Source: Mesorhizobium sp. B2-1-1 (GTDB taxonomy: Bacteria; Pseudomonadota; Alphaproteobacteria; Rhizobiales; Rhizobiaceae). From it: a stretch of 64,000 nt of DNA. How positions within the stretch are numbered: position 1 is the first letter of the stretch; every line of letters starts with the position of its first letter. A program made the translations under genes and the position numbers. This document shows positions 17,938 through 27,027 of the stretch, piece after piece. Location: the NCBI RefSeq assembly GCF_006442975.2, contig NZ_CP083954.1, forward strand, positions 5,525,501 to 5,589,500, given 5' to 3'. Under the pieces are notes generated by a model that was not told where the DNA came from, ran no database searches, and was given only the letters and a program-made list of their open reading frames with translations.

Positions 17938-18674
17938 CCGCCCTGCTTGGGGCAAGAGTTGTCGAAGGTGACGATGGCCCAGCGGTTCTGGCGCAAGGCC
18001 AACTTGCGCATCCATCCGGTCCTCTCCCCGAACTTGGCGCGGCACCAGGCGCCGTCGGTCGCCGTCATGCACAGTTCGGTCGTGACGCAGGTTTGCGACG
18101 GAACCACGCCGACCACCTCGGCGTCGTCGCGCGCCTCGGCGCGGACGTTCAGGTTAACCAGGACCTGGACGCTGGCGCCTTCCGGCGCGGGAGGCGCGGC
18201 CTGTGCCGCATCCGCGCACTTGCCGGTGAAGCCCGAATAGAAGCAGCCCCCGGCCCGCTTGGCAGTCTTGAGCATGGCCGCCGTTCCGGCAACACCGACC
18301 TTCTCGAAGATCAGCGGAGCGCCCGATACGCTGGTGCCGCTGATCCGCCGCTGGTTGCCGCCAAGACGGGCGATCACCGCTCCGGCCGCATCGAACAGGG
18401 CCATCTGACCCTCGCTCACGCCCCAGGAACTGACCAGAGCGGCATCGCCGCGGCAGCCCAGCCCCTTAATGGCGAAGCGGCCGTTCGCATCGGCTGTCGA
18501 CCCCAGCGCCATGTGGCAAGTTGAGGGAAGGTTGGAATAGCGCGCATCAACGAGCTGCCAGGTGCCGCTGAATGCCTGAACGAACTGGTCCACGGACTGC
18601 GCCCGTACCACCGTGGCCGGGAACGACATGCCCGCCACGGCCAGAACGACGGTCAAAAATCTCGCAACCTTCAT
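17934..18674 (-). CDS. secreted protein with Inh/Omp19-like and SH3 domains, last gene of the curli locus
   Basis: A 246-residue exported protein. A signal peptide (MKVARFLTVVLAVAGMSFPA...VRAQS) is followed, about residues 30-135, by a protease-inhibitor Inh/Omp19-like lipocalin-type domain: SGTWQLVDARYSNLPSTCHM, a Cys pair, then GNQRRISGTSVSGAPLIF. The C-terminal ~70 residues form a bacterial SH3 domain (NLNVRAEARDDAEVVGVVP, then GAWCRAKFGERTGWMRK). It is the last minus-strand gene, 51 nt after csgH, so it may serve the amyloid fibre as a cell-wall-facing chaperone, anchor or protease guard. That role is inference. Domain calls are by eye. Confidence 0.65.
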   Translation of the reverse strand: MKVARFLTVVLAVAGMSFPATVVRAQSVDQFVQAFSGTWQLVDARYSNLPSTCHMALGSTADANGRFAIKGLGCRGDAALVSSWGVSEGQMALFDAAGAVIARLGGNQRRISGTSVSGAPLIFEKVGVAGTAAMLKTAKRAGGCFYSGFTGKCADAAQAAPPAPEGASVQVLVNLNVRAEARDDAEVVGVVPSQTCVTTELCMTATDGAWCRAKFGERTGWMRKLALRQNRWAIVTFDNSCPKQGG

Positions 18675-18725
18675 GATGCCCTCTCCGCTGCGCGAAAGTC
18701 GAAAATTAGGGAGCTAGCGACTTCC

Positions 18726-19103
18726 TCAGGGCTCGCCCGCCGAAACCTCGGCCTGGCCGACGACCCTGCCGTCCTGCCGGAGAACAACCCTGATGGAGAT
18801 GTGGTCGCCCTTGGCGAGAGACAGCGCAGTCCTGGCTATGTCCTGGGATTGGCCGGCGGAGAGCCTCAGTGTGCGGTTCTGGCGCGTGGTCATCGTGCCC
18901 GAGCCGCCCGTCCGGTCGATCTCAACCGAGCCCTCGATCTCCACAACGCCAAGGCCGACGGCCGATGCAGTGATCTGGACCCCGGCGCCCGTGGGCACGA
19001 TGGCGATGGAGGGGACCGCGACGGCGCCTCCGTGCTGCGCCACCGCGCCGCCTGCACCGCAGGCGGCGGCAAGACCCACGACGAGTGCAGCCGCGCCGCG
19101 CAT
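18726..19103 (-). CDS. csgH: CsgH-like curli assembly chaperone
   Basis: A 125-residue exported protein. After a signal peptide ending AVAQ come short beta-strand blocks: VQITASAVGLGVVEIEGSVE, TTRQNRTLRLSAGQSQDIAR and SIRVVLRQDGRVVGQAEV. This immunoglobulin-like beta pattern with small size is that of alphaproteobacterial CsgH, which keeps curlin subunits from aggregating in the periplasm. It begins two bases after the curlin gene stop, so it is clearly co-transcribed. Confidence 0.75.
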   Translation of the reverse strand: MRGAAALVVGLAAACGAGGAVAQHGGAVAVPSIAIVPTGAGVQITASAVGLGVVEIEGSVEIDRTGGSGTMTTRQNRTLRLSAGQSQDIARTALSLAKGDHISIRVVLRQDGRVVGQAEVSAGEP

Positions 19104-19105
19104 CG

Positions 19106-19801
19106 CTAGAAACCGGTCTGGGTGATCGAAACTGTTCCCGGCGCCGTCGAGAACACCTGCATGCCTGTCACGCCTACCGGGCTAAGATTGTTGCCGTTCT
19201 GCGTGATGGTCACGGCGGTGTTGGCCGCCACGGACGTGGAGAAGGTGTTGCCGTTGCCGTTCTGAACTATCTCGCCGCTGCCACCAGAACCCACGGTGAG
19301 TGAGTTGGCATTGCCGCTGCCGTTCTGCACGATCAGACCGGTTGCGCCACCGCCTACGGTCAGCGATGCATCGTTGCCATCGCCGAGCTGCAGGACGGCG
19401 CCAAGGGAATCGGCTCCAAATGCGCTCAACTGAGCCGAATTGCCCAACGTCCCGCCAGCCGAATTGTCCTGGAGAAGAAACAACTGACCACCATCGCCTT
19501 CGATGGTCAGCGTTGCGGTGTTGCCCTGGCCTGTCTGAAGCGCGGACGGCGCAGTCGCCTGGTCCATCCGGTACAGGTCGCCGACAGCAAGCGTGCCGCC
19601 GAGCGCGTTATCGATCATCTGCTGCGTCGGGCCGGCGACAAGCGAACCGGTGGCGCGCGACTGGTCTGACGACAGGACGTTTCCCTCGAGCGCGCCAGGA
19701 GGGCTGGTCTGGATGATCTTCAGGACGTTATTGTCGCCAGCAAAGGCCGGAGAGGAACATAAGACGAGAGCGCTCGCCAGAACAGCCGTAGATTTGCGCA
19801 T
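19106..19801 (-). CDS. curlin-repeat amyloid subunit (CsgB/CsgA-like)
   Basis: A 231-residue exported protein from ATG 19801; the signal peptide is MRKSTAVLASALVLCSSPAFAG. A GTG at 19831, overlapping the upstream stop as GTGA, is an alternative start. The C-terminal half carries curlin-type repeats of the form Q-x-G-x-x-N: LQTGQGNTATLTIEGDG, LQLGDGNDASLTVGG, IVQNGSGNANSLTVGS, IVQNGNGNTFSTSV and ITQNGNN. Such repeats stack as beta-helical amyloid. The N-terminal ~90 residues are non-repetitive, which may suit a nucleator (CsgB) role; this is inference. Confidence 0.75.
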   Translation of the reverse strand: MRKSTAVLASALVLCSSPAFAGDNNVLKIIQTSPPGALEGNVLSSDQSRATGSLVAGPTQQMIDNALGGTLAVGDLYRMDQATAPSALQTGQGNTATLTIEGDGGQLFLLQDNSAGGTLGNSAQLSAFGADSLGAVLQLGDGNDASLTVGGGATGLIVQNGSGNANSLTVGSGGSGEIVQNGNGNTFSTSVAANTAVTITQNGNNLSPVGVTGMQVFSTAPGTVSITQTGF

Positions 19802-19827
19802 GATGCGAACAAGCTCCCTGTGTTGCG

Positions 19828-20322
19828 TCACCAGGATGTCTGCGAGACGCTGACCGTATTGCCGTTTCCGGACTGTGAAAATCCCACGACGTTATTTCTT
19901 CCGGATTGGGTGACGGCTGCCTGATTTGCCATGCCCGAGATCGAGGCTGTAAGCCGGTCGCCGCTGCCCTCCTGCGCGAAAGCGAAGAGATTGTAGCTGC
20001 CGGTTACGCTGGCGATGATGTGGTCGTCGAATCCGCTCTGTGTGATCGAACCGGGCGTGAGGCCAGCCGAGAGGATCGCTCCGATGAAGGACGGGCCAAG
20101 CGGGCCGCCGTTGAAATCGCTCTCGATGTTGACGTCGATCACGTTCGCCGCGCCGAGACCGTGGTGGGCCTGAAGAACGGACACCGCATTGAGGCTGCCG
20201 CTCACGCCGAGCATGAGCGAATTGGACAACCCGTGCTGGGCCAGGATAACCAGTTCGTTGCCGGCCTGGGCAGGCGCCGACGCCAAGACGACGCCCGCAA
20301 CAAAGACAGAATGCAGATTCAT
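19828..20322 (-). CDS. small curlin-repeat protein (CsgA-like)
   Basis: A 164-residue exported protein from ATG 20322; the signal peptide is MNLHSVFVAGVVLASAPAQA. The C-terminal part shows curlin repeats (ITQSGFDDHIIASVTGSYN, FAQEGSGDRLTASISGMAN, VTQSGRNNVVGFSQSGNGN), ending in VSVSQTSW. It is in the curli operon, just upstream of the second small curlin. The N-terminal part repeats less regularly. It is probably a fibre subunit; major versus minor cannot be told from sequence. Confidence 0.75.
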   Translation of the reverse strand: MNLHSVFVAGVVLASAPAQAGNELVILAQHGLSNSLMLGVSGSLNAVSVLQAHHGLGAANVIDVNIESDFNGGPLGPSFIGAILSAGLTPGSITQSGFDDHIIASVTGSYNLFAFAQEGSGDRLTASISGMANQAAVTQSGRNNVVGFSQSGNGNTVSVSQTSW

Positions 20323-20589
20323 TGTTACAGTCCCCTCGTAATGTGGGGAGATCATCGCAAGTGCTGCCTAATATTCGGGCCTCGGGATCGATCAAAGTTG
20401 AAGCAACGTCGCTTTCTCCGGTCCGACCGAAGACAAGGTCATTGCTGGAGCACGACGGCGCTCTGCCAGAACCAGCCTGAGGCGCCACGCCACCGAACTG
20501 GTTGCTGTCGCCGTGCACCGACGCCAGGAGGGTAAGCGCCACACCGCCCTTTGCGTTGGAGAACGGATTGAGAGGGCCCATGAGCATCG

Positions 20590-21786
20590 TCAACGCACCG
20601 GCGCTATCGAGGCCACATAGTCACGTTGCCGGGCCGCCTTCGGAGTCGCGGCAGGGTTTGGCGCCGTCGCCGCGCCGGCGACCGCAGGCGAAGCCTCGGG
20701 AACGGCCACGCCCGGCTCAAGCGAGCCGACGGTTTCGTCCGGCGCTGCGGGAGGCGGAGCCGCGGGGACGGGCGCGCCCGGCGGCGGAGCCGCCAGAGCC
20801 GGAGTCGTGCGTCGCGGCGCAGCCGCCGCGCGCGGCCATGCGGCTGTCGTCTCGACGACGTCCGCGGCGTTGCGTGTCTTGGGCGGCGGCACGATTTCAG
20901 CGGCCGCGGTCAGCTTGGTGCCATACTTCTCGTTGCGGTAGTCGGCTATCAGCTCGCGTCCTGCATCCCGGTCCTCGAACGACCAGACACCGAGTTCGGC
21001 GCCCTCGATGATCATACCCATCACCGCCTTCTCGATGGCCTGCTGCACGGCGATCTGCTTGGGCTCGTTCTGGGTGACGCCCGCCTCAGCCTCGAGGATC
21101 TTGTCCAGGGCGACATAGCGGAATGCACCGCCCTGCAGCGCGTAGGAGGCGATCATCTTGTGGACCGCCACGCTGGACAGCACCTCGCCCGTGTTCGTCG
21201 AAACGGCCCGCAAAGTGACGGTCACAGTGTCCTGCTGCCACTTCACATCGCCGCCGATGCCCAGGTAGCGCGCGCCGATGCCGCCCGTCATGGTGTTGGT
21301 GTCGTAACCGGTGATTCCGCCCTGGAGGATGATGCCCGCGTGATCGAGCGGCGGCAGGACCCGCGCGTCGATACGCTGCTCGTTGCGGTAGAGCCGCCGC
21401 ATCTCGGTGACGATCTGCCGTTCCTTGAGCAGGTCGTCAAGGCGGGCACGGTCGAGCACAGTGAACCAGCGCTTCTCGCCAGCATCCTGCAAGGCCTTGA
21501 TCAGCATGGGCGCACCGCCCTGGGTGACAGCCCGCGACAGGGTCTGGACGTTCTCGCGTTCCTTGTACTGGCCGGTGAGATCGGGGAAATCGTAGACGGC
21601 GACGGTAATTCGCTTCGAAGGGGCCGGGATGGTGCGCAGGCTGTGGCTCTGCTTCGTCACAGGCGTATAAACAGGCTGCAGAACGCCTTCGGTCGGCACC
21701 GCCTGGCATCCGCCAAGCACTGACACGAGTGCGCCTACGACGGCGACCCTTGCGATCTTTGTCCCAAAGCGCCGGCTTTTCGGCAT
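20590..21786 (-). CDS. csgG: CsgG curli secretion channel lipoprotein
   Basis: A 398-residue outer-membrane lipoprotein that forms the channel through which curlins leave the cell. ATG 21786 has GGGAGG five bases upstream. The lipobox is VLGGC. The CsgG domain runs through PSKRITVAVYDFPDLTGQYK, LDRARLDDLLKERQIVTEMR, GIILQGGITGYDTNT, GARYLGIGGDVKWQQDTVTV and the late GAELGVWSF. A Pro/Ala-rich C-terminal tail of ~90 residues exceeds the usual CsgG length. It follows csgF in the same operon. Confidence 0.92.
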   Translation of the reverse strand: MPKSRRFGTKIARVAVVGALVSVLGGCQAVPTEGVLQPVYTPVTKQSHSLRTIPAPSKRITVAVYDFPDLTGQYKERENVQTLSRAVTQGGAPMLIKALQDAGEKRWFTVLDRARLDDLLKERQIVTEMRRLYRNEQRIDARVLPPLDHAGIILQGGITGYDTNTMTGGIGARYLGIGGDVKWQQDTVTVTLRAVSTNTGEVLSSVAVHKMIASYALQGGAFRYVALDKILEAEAGVTQNEPKQIAVQQAIEKAVMGMIIEGAELGVWSFEDRDAGRELIADYRNEKYGTKLTAAAEIVPPPKTRNAADVVETTAAWPRAAAAPRRTTPALAAPPPGAPVPAAPPPAAPDETVGSLEPGVAVPEASPAVAGAATAPNPAATPKAARQRDYVASIAPVR

Positions 21787-21842
21787 GTCGGCCTCCCGTG
21801 AGGCCGCTGCCCGCACTCGCACTGATCCATCCCGCATCGAAA

Positions 21843-22424
21843 TCAATTGAGCCCCGGGCTGAGCGACGTGCTCGACGTCAGGTCGCCGCTCAGGGCGCCG
21901 GTGTTCAATCCGCCGGACAGAGCGTTGCCCGACTCCAGGCCACCAGCGCCCTGCATGAGGGAATTCACGGTGTTGTTTGTCGCGACCAGCAGGGGCACCA
22001 CGATCTCGGTGACGCCGGTCGGGTCAGTGATGATCAGCCGGATCGAATCGACGGTCCGCTCGAAGGTGACGGTCGTCTCACCGAAACGGACCGTACCCGA
22101 GTCCTGGGGATTGTCACCGAAGATCGCCTCGGTAACCTGACTCGCGAGCCCCGAAAGCAGGCGGCTCTGGAGCTGGCGGATAAAGAGGTCCGCGTCGGTG
22201 GAGCCCGGATCGCTCGGATCCGTCGAATCCGTGCCCGGGCCTGGCGTGCGGGCCGTGGCCGTACGCTGGGCGTTGGCGAGGCCGAGCAGGTGAGACGAAT
22301 TCAGCGGGCTGCCGCCGAAGGAGGGGTTGACCGGAGTGTAGACCATATCCTGAGCGACCGAACCGCCCGCGGCAGCCAGAACAACGCCAGCGGTCAGAAG
22401 CGCCGCACAAGCAGTCTTCATCAT
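21843..22424 (-). CDS. csgF: CsgF curli assembly factor
   Basis: A 193-residue exported protein that caps the CsgG pore and helps nucleate fibres at the cell surface. ATG 22424 follows GGGGGAG. After the signal peptide (…GGSVAQ) comes the CsgF hallmark MVYTPVNPSFGG, then SPLNSSHLLGLANAQ. The C-terminal part is long and ends in a Gly/Ser-rich stretch (GGLESGNALSGGLNTGALSG). It lies 57 nt upstream of csgG, so it is in the same operon. Confidence 0.92.
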   Translation of the reverse strand: MMKTACAALLTAGVVLAAAGGSVAQDMVYTPVNPSFGGSPLNSSHLLGLANAQRTATARTPGPGTDSTDPSDPGSTDADLFIRQLQSRLLSGLASQVTEAIFGDNPQDSGTVRFGETTVTFERTVDSIRLIITDPTGVTEIVVPLLVATNNTVNSLMQGAGGLESGNALSGGLNTGALSGDLTSSTSLSPGLN

Positions 22425-22605
22425 CTCATCTCCCCCAACACCTTGCGAATGAAAACCGCCATAACGGCGTTTCTTGCAAACACTTCCAGGCACCGTTTCC
22501 GCCACCCTGCCGCTTTCCCCCACGTACATGACAGGATCGCTATTACGCCTGCGCCCGGCCTCACTGCGCTTTTACGGGACGTGCTGGCGGGGCGGCCTGG
22601 CAACC

Positions 22606-24786
22606 CTACTGCGAGACGCCGATGCTGTTTGAGCTGCCGATCTGGCTGAACGATGCATAGTTGCTGTTCCCCGCCTGGACGATCGCGACCTCGTTGCCGG
22701 TTCCCATGACCGACCCGTCGATCGTGTTGCCGCCGCCGATCTGGGCGAAGGCGAACTCGTTCAGATTGCCGACGACGTCATAGGTCAGGCTGTTGCCCGA
22801 CAGCGCCGAGGACGAGTCCTGAAGCGCCCTGCCCGCCACGAGTTGACCGCCAGACGTGCTGACCAGCAATCCCGCGGCGCCGGTCAGGCTGCCACTGCCG
22901 TTCGAGTCCCCCTGGAAGGTCATGCTGACCGTATTGAAGCTGCCGTTCTGGTCGATCGCTACATCGTTCTGGTCGCCGAAGATGTCGACAGAGCCGGTAT
23001 TCACGTCTCCTGTCTGACTCAGCGTGACCTCGTTGGCATTGCCGTTCGCCAGCGCCACCGCGTCGTTGAAGGTGCCGTCCTGATCGACGTCGAACTGGTT
23101 GCCGTCCCCGTAGATCTCGATGAGCGCGCTGTTGATGGCGCCGTCCTGGGCGAGCGTTGCGCCGTTGAGGTTTCCGGTGACGACCATCCCGCCCGTATTG
23201 CTGCCCTCCTGGTCGACCGCCACGTCGTTCTGGTCGCCCTGGATGTCGACTGTCGCTTCGTTGGAGCCGGCCGCGCCGAGTTGATCGACGACAAGGTTGT
23301 TGCTGTTTCCATCGACGCGGATCCCGGCTTCATTACCGAAGGAGGAGATGGCTTCCTGGTCGAGCGAAACGACGTTGAGGTTTCCGGTGACGAACACCTC
23401 GCCCGTATTGCTGCCGTCCTGGTCCACCGCCACGGCGTTCTCGTCGCCGAGAATGTCGACGGTCCCGTAGTTGCTGCCGATCACGCCCAGCTGGTCGAGC
23501 GAAATCGTGTTGGCGTTCCCGTCGACGTCGATCTCGCCGACATTGCCGAACGAAGCGAGGCTGTCCTGGTTCAGGACCACCGCATTGTCGTCGCTGCTGC
23601 CGGCGGTCCGGGATCCGATCAGGACCTCGCCGAGATTGGCGATTCCGATCTGGCTCAGTGTAAGTTCGTTGGAGTTGCCGTTCGCAAACGCCAGCGCCTC
23701 GTTTGCCTCGCCAATCTGGGCAATGCCGAACTGGTTGCTGTCTCCGCGGATCTCGAGTTCGGCGCTGTTGACGTCGCCTTCCTGCGATACCGCGACCTGA
23801 TTGGCACTTCCGTCCACAGTGCCGACGATCCGGTTACCCAGCCCGTCCTGGACGAAGCCGAACAGGTTGCCGTCGCCGGTCGCGACATAGCTCAGGTCGT
23901 TGCCTTCCCCGGTCTGGCGAATGCGCGACTGGGAGATCCCCACGCCCAGCGCCACCCCGGTGAAGACGCCGGACGTCACCCCGTTGCCGGCACCCGAGAA
24001 GGTCAGCCTCGCGGTGTTGTCCAGGGCGCCGGTGTTGGTCTGGCTCAGCTCGCGAATCTGGTTGCCATTGCCGCCGCCCTGGGTCACCGACCCGACGTTC
24101 GTGCCGCCGCTCGAGGCGCTGTTGATCTGCGTCGCCGTGTAGACGAGCTGGGAATTGCCAGTCTGGTTGACGGTCAGCTGGTTGCCGAAGCCGGTCTGGT
24201 GCGCGCCACTGCCGTCATTGCGCGGGCCGCTGCTGGTGTTGCCCACGCGCGAAGACTGGCCGGTCTGGGTGATGGTGACGTCGTTGGAACCGTCCGCGGC
24301 GCCGCCGGTGAAGGTCTGCCGCAAGTTGGAGACGCGTGCCGACCAGCCGCCGTTCTGGGTGATCGTTGCGTTGTTGGAAGAGGTCGTCGCAGACGTGCCG
24401 CCATTCTGCTGCACCTCGAAGACGGCCTGGTTGGCACCCGTCTGATCGATTCGCAGATAGTTGGAGTTTCCGATCTGGTCGATGCCAAGACCCGCCTGGT
24501 CGCCCGGCGCTCCTGCCCGGTTGATCTGGTTGCGCGGCGGGCTGTTCACGTTCGAGTCATGCGTCTGGTTGATGATCAGCTCGTTGTCGGTGCCGTCCTG
24601 CCGGATTCGCTGCGTCGTATGTCCGGCTCTGTTGCCGACGGCTGAACCGTTCGACTGGCCCTGGACGATGGAGGCCGAGTTACCGTCGCCGACCTGGTCG
24701 ATATAGGCCTCGTTCTCGCCTGCGAGTGCCGCCCCCATGAGAAGTCCGACCGCCGTGGTGGTCGCAAGTGTCAGCTTGAATGTCAT
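22606..24786 (-). CDS. giant curlin-repeat protein (~726 residues)
   Basis: An exported protein with signal peptide MTFKLTLATTTAVGLLMGAALAG and almost nothing but curlin-type repeats over ~700 residues. Units follow roughly N-x-x-x-x-x-Q-x-G-x-x-N, with variants such as VAVDQDGSNTGEVFVTGNLN and ISLDQLGVIGSNYGTVDI. Many are acidic (VDQDG, IDQNG). Ordinary CsgA has five repeats in ~150 residues; this one is several times larger. The C-terminal ~150 residues (GRALQDSSSALSGNSLTYDV onward) are closely matched in the upstream paralogue. It should form or decorate extracellular amyloid exported through CsgG. Confidence 0.85.
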   Translation of the reverse strand: MTFKLTLATTTAVGLLMGAALAGENEAYIDQVGDGNSASIVQGQSNGSAVGNRAGHTTQRIRQDGTDNELIINQTHDSNVNSPPRNQINRAGAPGDQAGLGIDQIGNSNYLRIDQTGANQAVFEVQQNGGTSATTSSNNATITQNGGWSARVSNLRQTFTGGAADGSNDVTITQTGQSSRVGNTSSGPRNDGSGAHQTGFGNQLTVNQTGNSQLVYTATQINSASSGGTNVGSVTQGGGNGNQIRELSQTNTGALDNTARLTFSGAGNGVTSGVFTGVALGVGISQSRIRQTGEGNDLSYVATGDGNLFGFVQDGLGNRIVGTVDGSANQVAVSQEGDVNSAELEIRGDSNQFGIAQIGEANEALAFANGNSNELTLSQIGIANLGEVLIGSRTAGSSDDNAVVLNQDSLASFGNVGEIDVDGNANTISLDQLGVIGSNYGTVDILGDENAVAVDQDGSNTGEVFVTGNLNVVSLDQEAISSFGNEAGIRVDGNSNNLVVDQLGAAGSNEATVDIQGDQNDVAVDQEGSNTGGMVVTGNLNGATLAQDGAINSALIEIYGDGNQFDVDQDGTFNDAVALANGNANEVTLSQTGDVNTGSVDIFGDQNDVAIDQNGSFNTVSMTFQGDSNGSGSLTGAAGLLVSTSGGQLVAGRALQDSSSALSGNSLTYDVVGNLNEFAFAQIGGGNTIDGSVMGTGNEVAIVQAGNSNYASFSQIGSSNSIGVSQ

Positions 24787-24861
24787 CGTGTAACCCCTGT
24801 CACGCGGTTGAATGTTGCTCGAAGACGTCGGCCGGGCGGCTTCCCGCCCGGCCGATAGTGC

Positions 24862-27027
24862 TTACTGCGAGACTGAGAGGCTGTTCGAGCCGCCACCGTT
24901 CTGGGTGAACGACGTCACGTTGTTCGACCCGTTCTGCAACACGGCGACCTGGTTTCCATTGGATGCGCCGGCGTTGCCGACGAGGCCGGTGATGGAGTTG
25001 CCGCCACCGATCTGAGCAAAGGCGAACTGGTTCAGATTGCCGATGGCCTCATAGGTCAGGCTGTTCCCCGTCAGGGCCGAGGACGAGTCCTGAAGAGCTC
25101 TGCCCGCCACGAGGAGGCCGCCCGAACTGCCGGCCAGAGCTCCCGCAACGCCAGTCAAGCCGTTGGCGCCGTTCGTGTCACCCTGGAAGGTGATGAGGGC
25201 CGTGTTGAAGCTGCCAATCTGGCTGATCAGCGCTTCGTTGCCATTGCCGGTCGCCAGAGCCAGTGCATCGTTCAACGTGCCGGACTGGACCACGGCCAGC
25301 TCGTTGCTGTCTCCGAGGATCTCGATCTGCCCGTTGTTGAAGTCGGCGGTCTGGTCGAGCGATGCGGTGTTGAGGTTTCCGACCACCGACACCAAGCCCT
25401 CGTTCCTGCCGACCTGGTCGACCGTCACCTGGTTCGTGTCGCCGAAGACATCGACGAGCACGTTGTTGCCGTAATCGAGACTGGTCACGCCGAGCTGGTC
25501 GACGGAAATCGTGTTGGTGTTTCCATCGACGAGAATCTCGGCTTGATTGCCGAGCGAGGCGCCGCTGTCCTGGTTCAGAGCCATGACATTGTCGTCGCTG
25601 CCCCCGTTCCGGTCGCCGATCAGGATCTGGCCGATATTGGTGCCTCCTGTCTGGCTCATCGTGACGTCGTTGGCGTTGCCGGTCGCCCGCGCCGTCGCCT
25701 CGTTGTAATCGCCGGACTGGTCACCGTCGAACTCGTTGTCGTGCCCGATGATCTCGAGCAGCGCGCTGTTGACGGCTCCGTCCTGGTCCAGCGTTGCGTC
25801 GTTGGCGTTTCCTACGACGTACACGTCGCCCTGATTGCTGCCGTTCTGGTCGACAGCCACGTCGTTGTCGTCGCCCTGGATGTCGACGCCCGCATCATTG
25901 TAGCCGGTCGCGCCGAGCTGATCGACCGACACCGTGTTGCCGTTTCCGTCGACCAGGATCTCGGCTTCATTGCCGAACGAGGAGCCGGTGTCCTGGTTCA
26001 GGACCACCAGGTTCTCGTCGCTGGCGCCGTCCCGGTCTCCGATCGCGATCCGACCGATATTCGCGTCGCCCGTCTGGCCCACCGCGAACTCGTTGGCGTT
26101 GCCGGTCGCCCGAGCCACCGCGTCGTTCCCCGAGCCGGACTGGTCGATGCCGAACTGGTTGCCGTCACCAAGAATGTCGAGCAGCAGGCTGTTGCCGTTG
26201 CCTTCCTGCTTGATCAGGCCCTGCGTCACCGAGGACGAGGTGGTGACGAAGGTGCCGAAGCCGGTCGTGCCGTTCGAGTTGCCGACCTGCGACGCGTCCG
26301 CGGTGTTGCCATCGCCGACCTGCGATCCGTCGATCGCGTTGCCGTCGCCATCCTGGCTCATGGCCGTCGCATTGCCCTGACCGTCTTGGACCGAGGCGCC
26401 GATGCGGTTGCCTGCCCCGGTCTGGCTCAGGTTGGCGTCGTTGCCGCCGCCGGTCTGCGTGACTCCGCCGCTGACGGAGTCAGCGTTGCCGGTGCCGATG
26501 ATGTTGCCGCCGGCGCCTTCGCTGGTCTGGGTGATCGCCACAGTGTTGGCAGCACCCGAGACATGCGTCTGTGCGATGCCGGTGACGGTGGAGAGCCCAT
26601 CCACAGGCTCGCCCGAAGCGGTCTGCTGGGTGACGGTCGCGCTGTTGAGCCTCCCCGAGCCGCTTGCGCTGCTCTGGTTGATCTGGTTGACGCGGTTGCC
26701 GTCGGAAAGCTGGTCGATGACCAGCACATTGCCGTCGCCTGTCTGGTCGAGGCCGGTGCCGCGGGTACCCACCTGGTTGCGGTTGCCGGCCTGCCCGACA
26801 TCGAGGTTGTTACCCGAGCCGTTCTGGCTGGCCGCGTCCGTCGCGGTGCCGACTTCGTTCTCGTCGCCGGGACCCTGGACCACCATGCCAGTGTTGCCGC
26901 TGCCCGTCTGCGAGACGTTAGCGAAGTTGTCGTCGGCCCAGGCCGGCGCAGACACCAGCGCCATCGCCGTCGCGGCCAGAAGTGTCGAAGCGAAACGTTT
27001 GGATGAGAGTAGTGCCGTCTTCTTCAT
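24862..27027 (-). CDS. giant curlin-repeat protein (~721 residues), paralogue of the next gene
   Basis: First gene of the curli operon. ATG 27027 starts MKKTALLSSKRFASTLLAAT, a signal peptide ending PAWA. The rest is built of curlin repeats: VSQTGSGNTGMVVQG, MSQDGDGNAIDGSQVGDGN, VDQNGSNQGDVYVVGNAND and QIGGGNSITG. It shares repeat order and the C-terminal GRALQDSSSALTGNSLTYEA segment with the neighbouring 726-residue protein, pointing to tandem duplication. Its promoter should lie in 27028-27200. A longer start at 27042 lacks a better ribosome site. Confidence 0.85.
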   Translation of the reverse strand: MKKTALLSSKRFASTLLAATAMALVSAPAWADDNFANVSQTGSGNTGMVVQGPGDENEVGTATDAASQNGSGNNLDVGQAGNRNQVGTRGTGLDQTGDGNVLVIDQLSDGNRVNQINQSSASGSGRLNSATVTQQTASGEPVDGLSTVTGIAQTHVSGAANTVAITQTSEGAGGNIIGTGNADSVSGGVTQTGGGNDANLSQTGAGNRIGASVQDGQGNATAMSQDGDGNAIDGSQVGDGNTADASQVGNSNGTTGFGTFVTTSSSVTQGLIKQEGNGNSLLLDILGDGNQFGIDQSGSGNDAVARATGNANEFAVGQTGDANIGRIAIGDRDGASDENLVVLNQDTGSSFGNEAEILVDGNGNTVSVDQLGATGYNDAGVDIQGDDNDVAVDQNGSNQGDVYVVGNANDATLDQDGAVNSALLEIIGHDNEFDGDQSGDYNEATARATGNANDVTMSQTGGTNIGQILIGDRNGGSDDNVMALNQDSGASLGNQAEILVDGNTNTISVDQLGVTSLDYGNNVLVDVFGDTNQVTVDQVGRNEGLVSVVGNLNTASLDQTADFNNGQIEILGDSNELAVVQSGTLNDALALATGNGNEALISQIGSFNTALITFQGDTNGANGLTGVAGALAGSSGGLLVAGRALQDSSSALTGNSLTYEAIGNLNQFAFAQIGGGNSITGLVGNAGASNGNQVAVLQNGSNNVTSFTQNGGGSNSLSVSQ

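Noticed and set aside
20626-21723. A 365-codon plus-strand frame across csgG
   Set aside because: Antisense to a well supported csgG with lipobox and ribosome site.
22843-24645. A 600-codon plus-strand frame opposite the giant curlin gene
   Set aside because: It is the antisense shadow of a GC-rich repeat gene; the minus strand has a signal peptide and clear curlin repeats.
22700-26900. Regularly spaced repeats that could suggest a CRISPR or non-coding tandem array
   Set aside because: The repeats are degenerate, in frame with curlin units, and lack constant repeats with unique spacers.
25543-27006. A 487-codon plus-strand frame opposite the other giant curlin gene
   Set aside because: Same shadow effect; no ribosome site or recognisable domain.
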